In this document: one piece after another, positions 43,049 to 50,739 of the stretch | Layout: every line of letters begins with the position of its first letter | Numbering within the stretch: the first letter of the stretch is position 1 | Assembly (NCBI RefSeq): GCF_008692035.1 | Contig: NZ_VTFG01000004.1 | Location: 33,469-97,468, forward strand | Source of the DNA: Pseudomonas marginalis | GTDB lineage: Bacteria; Pseudomonadota; Gammaproteobacteria; Pseudomonadales; Pseudomonadaceae | DNA length: 64,000 bases | Reading direction: 5' to 3' | The notes under the pieces: generated by a model | The model's database searches: none | Told to the model about the DNA's origin: nothing | Seen by the model: the letters and a program-made list of their open reading frames with translations, nothing else | Position numbers and translations under genes: made by a program

Positions 43049-44332
43049 ATGAATACTAAACACAATGCATTCGGCTTTTCCACCCGTGCCATCCACCACG
43101 GCTACGACCCCAAGGACCACCACGGCGCACTCGTGCCGCCGATCTACCTGTCGGCCACGTTTGCCTTTCCCACCGCCGAATACGGCGCCGCCTGTTTCGC
43201 CGGCGAGGCCGGCGGCCATTTCTATACGCGCATTTCCAACCCGACCCTGGCGCTGCTGGAGTCCCGCATGGCCAGCCTGGAAAACGGCGAGGCGGCGGTG
43301 GCGTTCAGTTCGGGCATGGGCGCGATTGCCGCGACGTTCTGGACCCTGCTGCGCCCAGGCGATGAGGTGATCGTCAGCCAGACGCTCTACGGCTGCACCT
43401 TCGCCCTGCTGCATCACGGTATCGGCGAATTCGGCATCAAGGTGCGCCACGTGGACCTCACCGACCTGGCGGCCCTGCAAGCGGCACTCAGCCCCGCCAC
43501 GCGCATGATCTACTGCGAAACCCCGGCCAACCCCACCCTGCAACTGGTGGACATCGCCGCCGTGGCCGCCCTCGCCCATCAACAGCCGAACGTGACCGTG
43601 GTGGTGGATAACACCTACTGCACGCCGTACCTGCAACGCCCCCTGGAACTGGGCGCCGATGTGGTGGTGCACTCGGCCACCAAGTACCTCAGCGGCCATG
43701 GCGACATCACCGCCGGCATCGCCGTGAGCAACCAGGCCCTGGCCCAGCGCATTCGCCTGCAAGGCCTCAAGGACTTGACCGGCGCGGTGATGTCGCCCCA
43801 GGACGCTTCGCTGTTAATGCGCGGCCTCAAGACGTTGGCCCTGCGCATGGACCGCCATTGCAGCAACGCCCAGGCCGTGGCCGAAGCCTTGCAGGCGCAT
43901 CCCGCCGTGGAGTGGGTGACGTATCCGGGGCTGCGCGGCTTCGCGCAACACGCATTGGCGGCGCGGCAGATGAGCCAGGCCGGCGGCATGATCGCCTTCG
44001 AACTCAAGGGCGGGATCGACAGCGGACGACGCTTCATGAATGCCCTCAAGCTGTTCACCCGCGCGGTCAGCCTGGGCGACGCCGAGTCACTGGCCCAGCA
44101 CCCGGCGAGCATGACCCATAGCACCTACACCCCTGAAGAACGCGCGCACCACGGCATCAGCGAAGGCCTGGTGCGTTTATCGGTGGGGCTTGAGGACGTC
44201 GCCGACCTGTTGGCGGACGTGCAGCAGGCGCTGGCCAAGTGCACCCGCGCCGTGCCACGCCAAGCGCTCAAGCCTCTCGCATCTTCACCTTCAAATGCCG
44301 CGCATACCAAGGCCGCTTCGGCACGCGCTTGA
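43049..44332 (+). CDS. mdeA: L-Methionine gamma-lyase
   Basis: A 427-residue PLP enzyme of the Cys/Met metabolism family that splits methionine to methanethiol, 2-oxobutyrate and ammonia. The active-site cysteine typical of methionine gamma-lyase is present in SQTLYGCTFALLHHGIGEFG (about residue 116), and the PLP lysine in VVVHSATKYLSGHGDI (about 210). AAGGAG precedes the ATG. The family is usually just under 400 residues; the last 30 or so here (LKPLASSPSNAAHTKAASARA) are extra, and their codons overlap the 3' end of pvdP by 65 bases on the other strand. Confidence 0.9.
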   Translation: MNTKHNAFGFSTRAIHHGYDPKDHHGALVPPIYLSATFAFPTAEYGAACFAGEAGGHFYTRISNPTLALLESRMASLENGEAAVAFSSGMGAIAATFWTLLRPGDEVIVSQTLYGCTFALLHHGIGEFGIKVRHVDLTDLAALQAALSPATRMIYCETPANPTLQLVDIAAVAALAHQQPNVTVVVDNTYCTPYLQRPLELGADVVVHSATKYLSGHGDITAGIAVSNQALAQRIRLQGLKDLTGAVMSPQDASLLMRGLKTLALRMDRHCSNAQAVAEALQAHPAVEWVTYPGLRGFAQHALAARQMSQAGGMIAFELKGGIDSGRRFMNALKLFTRAVSLGDAESLAQHPASMTHSTYTPEERAHHGISEGLVRLSVGLEDVADLLADVQQALAKCTRAVPRQALKPLASSPSNAAHTKAASARA

Positions 44333-45899
44333 ACAGGCCCTGCAACAGGTGCTCGTCCTCGCCAAAGGTAATGCGCAAGGCGAGCTTCATGGTCTCCGGG
44401 TCCATCTCCATCGACTTGCCCATCTGCAACCCCGGGGTGGTGCTGCAGCCATGGGTGTCCGGGCCCAGCCACGGGTCGTCGACTTCGACCCAACGCCCCG
44501 GGGCGAACCAGGCCACGCCGTTGACGTCCAGGCGCCTGACTTCGCCGGGGTTGAAGCGTTCGTGGGCGCGGTACCAGTCCTCGATACGGTCGTCGATCCA
44601 GCCGTGGAAGTGCCAGAACACCGGGTTCACATGGGATGAAAACGGGTCGCCGAGGAAGTCGTTTTCTGCCGCGTACCAGCGCGGGGCAAAGTCTGCCGGG
44701 TCGCGGGCCAGGGGTACCGGCGCGCCGTTGGACGGGTCGCGGGGCACCGAGGCCCAGCGCATGTGCAGCCAGTCGTGCAGGCCCAGTTCCATCTCGGAGC
44801 CGAGTTGGCCCAAGGTCAGTCTGGCCAGGTAGCGCGGGTCGCGGTACTGCGATTCCCAGACCTGGAAGTTGCTGTGGTAGGTCTCGGCGGCCTTGATGTC
44901 GCTGACCCACTGGGTGTATTCGCTGTCGTCCGGGGCTGACCAGGTGGGCGGCAGCGCGAAGCCGTCGTGGTTGTCGAAGTAACGCAGGAAGCCTAGGCGG
45001 TCGCGCTCCAGCGCCGGTTGCGGTTCGGGGAATACGGGCCACGAGGGCAGATCCTGCATGGAACGCGCGGTGCCGAGCATATGCCGGTGCATGAAGAAAA
45101 AATCGATGCCCGAGCCGTTGCGGTCTTTGTGTTTGCCACGGGCGTCACGCTCCTTGCCGCGCGGGCCGGGTTGCCAGCCGATGCCGCGCAGGGCGTCGCG
45201 TTTTTCTTCGGAGAGTTTGTGCCACTGGTCACGGGTGGCGTGCCACAGCTGGTGAAACAGGCGGTGCTCCGGGGCAATCAGCCAGGCCAGCAGGGTCGGG
45301 TTGAGGCCGATGCGTTGGCGGGCTTCGGGAAACAGCTGTTTGTGGGCGATAAAGCGGTTGTCACGTTCGGTCAAGGCCAGGGGGCGATCCAGGTCGAGGA
45401 TGTGCCCGCTGAGGGTGCTGCTGCCGGCGTTGGCGAAGTCGGCCCAGACTTCATCGAGGGTCATCTTGAACTCATAGGCGGGCCTGCCGTCGAGGGCATC
45501 GCGGTCGATCAGGCGCCAGTAGAGCAAGGCGCCCTCGCCCGTCAGCAGGTCACCGAGCACGCGGTAGCGCGGTTCGCCGTCGGCGCGCAGGTTGGCGGCG
45601 GTGTCCAGGTAGCCGCGCAGGCCACGGCCACGGGGGGCGATGTCGAGCAGCAGTTCCAGGCCTTGCAGCGGCAGGCCCTTGAGGCCGGCGTCGCGGCCTT
45701 CCAGGCGCAGGCGCCACACCCCGCGCAAGGTGTTGGCCAGGTGCTGCCCGGCGGTGTCGGCCAGGTCCACGGTGGCTTCGCCGGGGGTGATGGGGAATTC
45801 TTCTTCGCGCGTCAACTCGCGATGGGCATAGAAAGCGGCCGGCACAGCCGCGCCGGTCAGCGCCAGGCCTGCGATGAACCCACGTCGAGAGATGGTCAT
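44268..45899 (-). CDS. pvdP: Pyoverdine maturation tyrosinase
   Basis: A 543-residue periplasmic copper oxygenase that builds the pyoverdine chromophore from ferribactin. A twin-arginine signal is at the N terminus (SRRGFIAGLALTGAAV). A beta-barrel-like N-terminal region is followed by the tyrosinase domain with His-rich segments HRLFHQLWHATRDQWH (CuA-like, about residues 210-225), DFFFMHRHMLG, and NPVFWHFHGWIDDRIEDWY (CuB-like, about 420-440). Its promoter carries a PvdS box back to back with that of pvdM. The 3' end overlaps the methionine gamma-lyase gene. Confidence 0.92.
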   Translation of the reverse strand: MTISRRGFIAGLALTGAAVPAAFYAHRELTREEEFPITPGEATVDLADTAGQHLANTLRGVWRLRLEGRDAGLKGLPLQGLELLLDIAPRGRGLRGYLDTAANLRADGEPRYRVLGDLLTGEGALLYWRLIDRDALDGRPAYEFKMTLDEVWADFANAGSSTLSGHILDLDRPLALTERDNRFIAHKQLFPEARQRIGLNPTLLAWLIAPEHRLFHQLWHATRDQWHKLSEEKRDALRGIGWQPGPRGKERDARGKHKDRNGSGIDFFFMHRHMLGTARSMQDLPSWPVFPEPQPALERDRLGFLRYFDNHDGFALPPTWSAPDDSEYTQWVSDIKAAETYHSNFQVWESQYRDPRYLARLTLGQLGSEMELGLHDWLHMRWASVPRDPSNGAPVPLARDPADFAPRWYAAENDFLGDPFSSHVNPVFWHFHGWIDDRIEDWYRAHERFNPGEVRRLDVNGVAWFAPGRWVEVDDPWLGPDTHGCSTTPGLQMGKSMEMDPETMKLALRITFGEDEHLLQGLFKRVPKRPWYARHLKVKMREA

Positions 45900-45934
45900 T
45901 GTCTACCTTAGGAAACGGCTTTATCAGAGCTAGA

Positions 45935-45958
45935 ACGTTTGCAGGCCGGGGAAATTTA
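45935..45958 (-). promoter_or_regulatory. PvdS (iron-starvation) box of pvdP
   Basis: On the minus strand TAAAT (45958-45954), sixteen bases, then CGT (45937-45935): the exact PvdS promoter consensus. It is 36 bases before the pvdP start. Confidence 0.88.
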
Positions 45959-45977
45959 CCGCCCTGCCCGTGCCGCC

Positions 45978-46001
45978 TAAATTTCCCCGCGCACCACTCG
46001 T
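45978..46001 (+). promoter_or_regulatory. PvdS (iron-starvation) box of pvdMNO
   Basis: TAAAT (45978-45982), sixteen bases, CGT (45999-46001). It lies 35 bases before the pvdM start and 20 bases from the oppositely directed pvdP box. Confidence 0.88.
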
Positions 46002-46035
46002 TCTTCCCTGATAGCGAAGGCCTCAACTGACTGAG

Positions 46036-47391
46036 ATGGCAATGACAAAACCACGTTCGAAAAAGGCGCTGTACATCGGCGTGCCGCTGGCACTGGCCAT
46101 CGGTGCCGGCGCAGGCTTCCTGGCCTGGGATCACTGGTTCAAGGGCAATGCCGGCTACCCGCTCGCCGTGATCAAGCAGGCCAATGAACTGCAGGACCGC
46201 CTGCTGTCGTTCGACAGCCACATCACCGTGCCCATGGACTTCGGCACCGCCGGCAACGAGGCGGACAAGGACGGCAGCGGCCAGTTCGACCTGGCCAAGG
46301 CGGCACGCGGTCGCTTGTCCGGCGCAGCCCTGACGATCTTCGGCTGGCCGGAAATCTGGAATGGCCCCAATGCCCCGCACAGGCCTACTGACGGCTTTGT
46401 CGAGGAAGCCCGCCACGAGCAGGAGGTGCGCTACAAGATCATCTCCGGCATGGTGCGTGACTTCCCCAATCAGGTCGGCATCGCCTATACCCCGGATGAC
46501 TTTCGACGCCTGCATGGCGAAGGCAAGTTCGCGATTTTTATCAGCATGCTCAACGCCTACCCGCTGGGCAATGACCTGAACCAGCTGGACCTGTGGGCCG
46601 CCCGTGGCATGCGCATGTTCGGCTTCAGTTATATCGGCAATAACGCCTGGTCCGACTCATCGCGCCCACTGCCGTTTTTCAATGATTCCGTCGATGCCCT
46701 CGAAGGCCTGTCGGACATCGGCAAGCAAGCAGTGCAGCGCCTCAATGACCTGGGGGTGATCATTGACGTGTCGCAGATGTCGACCAAGGCCCTGGAGCAA
46801 GTCGCGCACCTGAGTCGCACGCCGATGGTGGCGTCCCACTCGGCACCGCGCGCGTCGGTGGACATCCCGCGCAACCTCAGCGACAAGGAACTGCAACTGA
46901 TCAAGAACAGTGGCGGCGTGGTGCAGGTGGTGGGCTTCCCGGCCTACATACGCCCCCTGAGCCAGCCGACCCAGGACAAACTCAACACCCTGCGCGCGCG
47001 TTTCGACCTGCCGCCGCTGCCCAACCTGGCCATGGCCCTGATGCCGGGGGACGCGATCATCGCGGCATGGCCGGAGCAGAAGTTCGGCCAGTACGCCCAA
47101 GGGCTGTACGGGATTCTTGAGGAAGAACCCAAGGCCACGCTCAAGGACTGGGGCGACGCCGTCGACTACACCGTGCGCAAGATCGGGATCGATCACGTCG
47201 GCATCGCTTCGGACTTCAACGACGGCGGCGGTATCGACGGCTGGAACAACGTCGGCGAAATCCGCAACGTCACCGCCGAACTGATCCAGCGCGGCTACTC
47301 CGAAGCCGACATCGCCAAGCTGTGGGGAGGCAACTTCCTGCGGGTGTGGGACCAGGTACAAAAAGCCGCCAGACCCTTGGCCAACCGCTAA
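46036..47391 (+). CDS. pvdM: Pyoverdine maturation dipeptidase-like protein
   Basis: A 451-residue membrane-anchored or secreted protein of the renal-dipeptidase (peptidase M19) fold. An N-terminal hydrophobic segment (ALYIGVPLALAIGAGAGFLAW) directs it to the periplasm. Metal-site motifs include FDSHITVPMDFG (in place of the usual DGHND), VIIDVSQMS, VASHSAPR and IDHVGIASDFNDGG. PvdM is needed for the PvdP-catalysed oxidation of ferribactin; peptidase activity itself is doubtful. An ATG two codons on is an equally possible start. First gene of pvdM-pvdN-pvdO; 18 bases separate it from pvdN. Confidence 0.9.
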   Translation: MAMTKPRSKKALYIGVPLALAIGAGAGFLAWDHWFKGNAGYPLAVIKQANELQDRLLSFDSHITVPMDFGTAGNEADKDGSGQFDLAKAARGRLSGAALTIFGWPEIWNGPNAPHRPTDGFVEEARHEQEVRYKIISGMVRDFPNQVGIAYTPDDFRRLHGEGKFAIFISMLNAYPLGNDLNQLDLWAARGMRMFGFSYIGNNAWSDSSRPLPFFNDSVDALEGLSDIGKQAVQRLNDLGVIIDVSQMSTKALEQVAHLSRTPMVASHSAPRASVDIPRNLSDKELQLIKNSGGVVQVVGFPAYIRPLSQPTQDKLNTLRARFDLPPLPNLAMALMPGDAIIAAWPEQKFGQYAQGLYGILEEEPKATLKDWGDAVDYTVRKIGIDHVGIASDFNDGGGIDGWNNVGEIRNVTAELIQRGYSEADIAKLWGGNFLRVWDQVQKAARPLANR

Positions 47392-47409
47392 TCACCTAGA
47401 AGCAAGTCC

Positions 47410-48681
47410 ATGACTGACCGCCGTACGTTTCTCAAGCAGGCCGGGGTATTCGCCGCCAGCCTGCCATTGGGCGCTGCACTCATCCCGCAGGCACTGGCTG
47501 CCACCACCACGGATGACCCATGGACGGGGTTCAAGCAGCTGTTCAACCAGGACCCGGATTACCTGCACTTCTCCAACTTCCTGGTGGCCTCGCACCCCAG
47601 GCCGGTACGCGAGGCCATCGAGCGTTACCGCGCACAGATCGACCGCAACCCAGGGCTCGCCATGGACTGGGACCTGGAGGAAACCTGGAAACGCGAAGGT
47701 CAGGTACGCGAATGGGCCGGCCGCTACCTCAAGGCCACCCCGGCGCAGATCGCCCTGACCGGCAGCACCTCCGAAGGCCTGGCGATGATCTATGGCGGCA
47801 TCAAGGTGCGCCCGGACCAGGAAATCCTCACCACCGTGCATGAGCATTACGCGACCCAGAACGTGCTGGATTTTCGCGTACTCAAGGAAGGCACCCAGGT
47901 GCGCCGGATCAAGCTGTTCGAGCGGGCCAGCCAGGTCTCTGCCGATGAGGTGCTGGGGAATATCCAGCGCAATATCCGACCCAACACCCGCGTGCTGGGC
48001 ATGACCTGGGTACAGTCCGGCAGCGGCGTAAAACTGCCCATCGGCGAGATCGGCAAGCTGGTGGCGGCGCACAACCGCAACCGCGACGACAAGGACCGCC
48101 TCCTCTATGTGGTGGATGGTGTGCATGGTTTCGGCGTGGAAAACCTCGACTTCCCCGACATGCATTGCGACTTCTTTATCGCCGGTACCCATAAATGGAT
48201 GTTCGGTCCGCGGGGTACCGGGCTGGTGTGCGCGCGCAACCCTGAAAACACCTACGTCACGCCCATGGTGCCGACCTTCTCCGAAGACAAGGACTTCGCC
48301 ACCATCATGACCCCCGGCGGCTATCACGCCTTCGAGCATCGCTGGGCCGCGGATGAGGCCTTCAAGCTGCACCTGCAACTGGGCAAGGCGCCGGTCCAGG
48401 CGCGCATCCATGGGCTGAACGCCGAACTCAAGGAGCAATTGCTGGCACACCCGCAGATCGAACTGGTCACGCCGCGCAGCCCCGAACTGTCTGCCGGCTT
48501 TACCTTCTTCCGGGTCAAGGGCCAGGACAGTGATCGGGTGGCGGCCTACATGCAGAAGAACCGCGTGGTGATCGACGCGGTGGACCGCGACGTCGGCCCG
48601 GTGATCCGCACGGCGCCAGGCCTGCTCAACAACTCCGACGAAATCCAGCGCTTCATGACCCTGCTCAGCCAGCGGTTGTGA
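47410..48681 (+). CDS. pvdN: Pyoverdine side-chain PLP enzyme
   Basis: A 423-residue fold-type I PLP enzyme exported by the Tat path (DRRTFLKQAGVFAASLPLGAAL). The PLP lysine is in FIAGTHKWMFGPRGTGLV (about residue 263), with the preceding VVDGVHGFG providing the cofactor aspartate. In characterised fluorescent pseudomonads PvdN converts the glutamate on the chromophore into the succinamide side chain. It is second in the pvdMNO operon. Confidence 0.92.
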   Translation: MTDRRTFLKQAGVFAASLPLGAALIPQALAATTTDDPWTGFKQLFNQDPDYLHFSNFLVASHPRPVREAIERYRAQIDRNPGLAMDWDLEETWKREGQVREWAGRYLKATPAQIALTGSTSEGLAMIYGGIKVRPDQEILTTVHEHYATQNVLDFRVLKEGTQVRRIKLFERASQVSADEVLGNIQRNIRPNTRVLGMTWVQSGSGVKLPIGEIGKLVAAHNRNRDDKDRLLYVVDGVHGFGVENLDFPDMHCDFFIAGTHKWMFGPRGTGLVCARNPENTYVTPMVPTFSEDKDFATIMTPGGYHAFEHRWAADEAFKLHLQLGKAPVQARIHGLNAELKEQLLAHPQIELVTPRSPELSAGFTFFRVKGQDSDRVAAYMQKNRVVIDAVDRDVGPVIRTAPGLLNNSDEIQRFMTLLSQRL

Positions 48682-48713
48682 CGCGCCTTTTTCCCTTTGC
48701 ACGAGAGACCCCT

Positions 48714-49586
48714 ATGACGCCACTGCGACTCAACCCCCTGACGACCCTGGCACTGACCGCCCTGTGCGGCGCGCTGCTGCCGGGCCTGGCCCAGGCTGCC
48801 ACGCCGCAACCGGGCAAAGTGTTCAAGGACTGCAAGGACTGCCCGGAAATGGTGGTACTGCCCGCCGGCACCTTCACCATGGGGACGCCGGAAGACGAAG
48901 TCGGCCGCGAGCCGGACGAAGGCCCGATGCATGAAGTGACCTTCGCCAAGCCGTTCGCCATGAGCCGCTTCCACATCACCGCCGGCGAATGGGACAGCTA
49001 TATCCGCCAGACCGGGGTGAAGATCGCAGACGGCGACACCCGCCCCGGCCGCGAATGCATCGCCAGCAAGCCACGCTACCCCCAGGGCCCGCGCCAGCCG
49101 GCGGTGTGCATGGACATGGACGACATCAAGCACTATGTGGCCTGGCTGTCGAAAAAGACCGGCCAGCAGTACCACATGGTCAGCGAAGCCCAGCGCGAAT
49201 ACGCCGCACGCGCCGGCTCCACCGGGCCATTCCCGTTCCCGTTCGACGAGGGCAAGGGCTACAGCATCGCCAAGCATGCCAACACCTACGGCCCGGCGGA
49301 CGGCTACAGCTATTCCTCGCCCGTGGGCAGCTACCCGCCGAATGCGTTTGGCATGTACGACATGCATGGCAATGTCTATGAGCGGGTGGCCGACTGCGAG
49401 CACTCCAGCTACATCGGCGCGCCCACCGACGGCAGCGCATGGATGGAGCCAAACTGCGAGGGCTACATGATTCGCGGCAATGACTGGGGCGAGGCGCCGG
49501 TGTTTTCGCGCTCGGGCAACCGCAACAACATCTATCCGCAGACACGGGGGGATTGGATTGGCTTCAGGGTCGTGCGCGATCTCTGA
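48714..49586 (+). CDS. pvdO: Pyoverdine maturation FGE-like oxidase
   Basis: A 290-residue periplasmic protein of the formylglycine-generating-enzyme/sulfatase-modifying fold. A signal peptide ends at AQAATP (about residue 23). Fold motifs are MVVLPAGTFTMGTPEDEVGREPDEGPMHEV, CMDMDDIKHYVAWLSKKTGQQY, and the C-terminal NRNNIYPQTRGDWIGFRVVRDL. PvdO completes oxidation of the dihydropyoverdine chromophore. I start at the ATG at 48714 (GAGAG upstream, immediate signal peptide) and not at a GTG that overlaps the pvdN stop. A REPIN follows the gene. Confidence 0.9.
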   Translation: MTPLRLNPLTTLALTALCGALLPGLAQAATPQPGKVFKDCKDCPEMVVLPAGTFTMGTPEDEVGREPDEGPMHEVTFAKPFAMSRFHITAGEWDSYIRQTGVKIADGDTRPGRECIASKPRYPQGPRQPAVCMDMDDIKHYVAWLSKKTGQQYHMVSEAQREYAARAGSTGPFPFPFDEGKGYSIAKHANTYGPADGYSYSSPVGSYPPNAFGMYDMHGNVYERVADCEHSSYIGAPTDGSAWMEPNCEGYMIRGNDWGEAPVFSRSGNRNNIYPQTRGDWIGFRVVRDL

Positions 49587-49603
49587 AGCTGACGGGATTT
49601 AAT

Positions 49604-49691
49604 CTGGGAGGGGGCTTGCTCCCGATGGGGTGCGGCAGTCGACATCGCCATTGACTGATACTCCGCCATCGGGAGCAAGCTCCCTCCCACA
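49604..49691. repeat. REPIN (two inverted REPs)
   Basis: CTGGGAGGGGGCTTGCTCCC at the left and GGGAGCAAGCTCCCTCCCAC at the right, enclosing about 48 bases, between the convergent stops of pvdO and pvdF. Confidence 0.85.
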
Positions 49692-49708
49692 GTCAAATCG
49701 TGCGCGGC

Positions 49709-50539
49709 TTAGACCCCCTTCTGCGCCAGCAACTCCAGGCCTTCATGCAACGCCGGGAACAGGCTGTTATTGAAGTTGTTCCAGCGCAGTTCGAGGATGG
49801 TGTCGTCCGGCGAGATTTCGGTCTTGAGCACGTCGTGGAACACTTCGCCGGAGTCGATGCCGTTGTCCACGTAGTGGAACGAGGCGCCGGTGAGGTACAG
49901 CGGTTCACACGGCTGCGTCTGCTTGGTCGCCCAATCCACCACGGCTTGTCCGCGGGCACCGTACAAGGCATTCCAGGTGGCGTAGGCACCCCGGCGCTCA
50001 TAGGGCGATTCGATACGGGTGATACCGGGGTGGATGTTCATGATGCGACGGGCAAACGGCGCACCGGGGCGCACCAGCTCGTCCAGGATCACCAGCAGGC
50101 CGTCGAGCACCACGATATCGGCCTTCAACTCCACCAGGGTGTCATGCAGGCGGCGTTCGAAATCCTGCTTGCCGGCAACGTGTTCCGCGCTGCCCCGAGG
50201 CAGGCGCCGATAGGTGGACGGCACGCTCAGCAGCAGATCGTTGACCAGGCGCCCCTGCACCCGCAGGTCGGCCGGGTACAGCCACTGGCGGCCGGGCTTA
50301 TAGGCAAAGCCGTAGTCGGCCACCAACTGCTGGTCCCGCGGGTTCTGCTCATCGTCGTCATATATCACGCCCACCAGGTTGTAGGCCTCGCCCAGTGACG
50401 TGTCGTTGAGCGACCCCACCAGAAACTCCAGCACCGACTTCATGTAGCGCTCGTGGTCCTTGTAGGCCACCGGCTGGCCGGCCTTGTCGGCAGCGGCATT
50501 GCGCAGGGACCACACGTACACCAGGTTCTTTTTCGTCAT
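49709..50539 (-). CDS. pvdF: N5-hydroxyornithine formyltransferase
   Basis: A 276-residue cytoplasmic formyltransferase of the methionyl-tRNA/GART type. It transfers a formyl group from N10-formyl-tetrahydrofolate to N5-hydroxyornithine, giving the hydroxamate ligand of pyoverdine. Visible motifs are VVLDGLLVILDELVRPGAPFARRIMNIHPGITR (Asn and His of the catalytic triad) and GASFHYVDNGIDSGEVFHD (catalytic Asp). The start is the ATG at 50539. Its presence says that the peptide contains formyl-hydroxyornithine. The promoter has its own PvdS box, divergent to that of pvdE. Confidence 0.93.
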   Translation of the reverse strand: MTKKNLVYVWSLRNAAADKAGQPVAYKDHERYMKSVLEFLVGSLNDTSLGEAYNLVGVIYDDDEQNPRDQQLVADYGFAYKPGRQWLYPADLRVQGRLVNDLLLSVPSTYRRLPRGSAEHVAGKQDFERRLHDTLVELKADIVVLDGLLVILDELVRPGAPFARRIMNIHPGITRIESPYERRGAYATWNALYGARGQAVVDWATKQTQPCEPLYLTGASFHYVDNGIDSGEVFHDVLKTEISPDDTILELRWNNFNNSLFPALHEGLELLAQKGV

Positions 50540-50600
50540 TGTTTCGCTCTCGCTGGAAAGATCAGGCACGCGCCGATACGCGTGCGCCTACACCACAAGA

Positions 50601-50624
50601 ACGAACCAGCCCACGCGCAATTTA
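50601..50624 (-). promoter_or_regulatory. PvdS (iron-starvation) box of pvdF
   Basis: On the minus strand TAAAT (50624-50620), sixteen bases, CGT (50603-50601), 62 bases before the pvdF start. Confidence 0.87.
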
Positions 50625-50655
50625 TCCGCCACCACCACCGCCGGGCACGCCGAGC

Positions 50656-50679
50656 TAAATAGTCGCGCCAATCCTTCGT
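50656..50679 (+). promoter_or_regulatory. PvdS (iron-starvation) box of pvdE
   Basis: TAAAT (50656-50660), sixteen bases, CGT (50677-50679), 61 bases before the pvdE start and 32 bases from the oppositely directed pvdF box. Confidence 0.88.
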
Positions 50680-50739
50680 TTGTCATGGGTAAGGGTCTGT
50701 GTGCCCAGCCCCCTCTTTTTCACTTTCCGGGAAGTACTT

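Noticed and set aside
48678..48713. GTG start for pvdO overlapping the pvdN stop
   Set aside because: It would put a charged 12-residue tail before the signal peptide; the ATG at 48714 has its own ribosome-binding site.
2221..49691. Repeated GTGGGAGGG palindromes as a CRISPR array or mobile element
   Set aside because: They are scattered singly or as inverted pairs between genes, with no regular spacers, no cas genes and no transposase. They are REP/REPIN elements typical of fluorescent pseudomonads.
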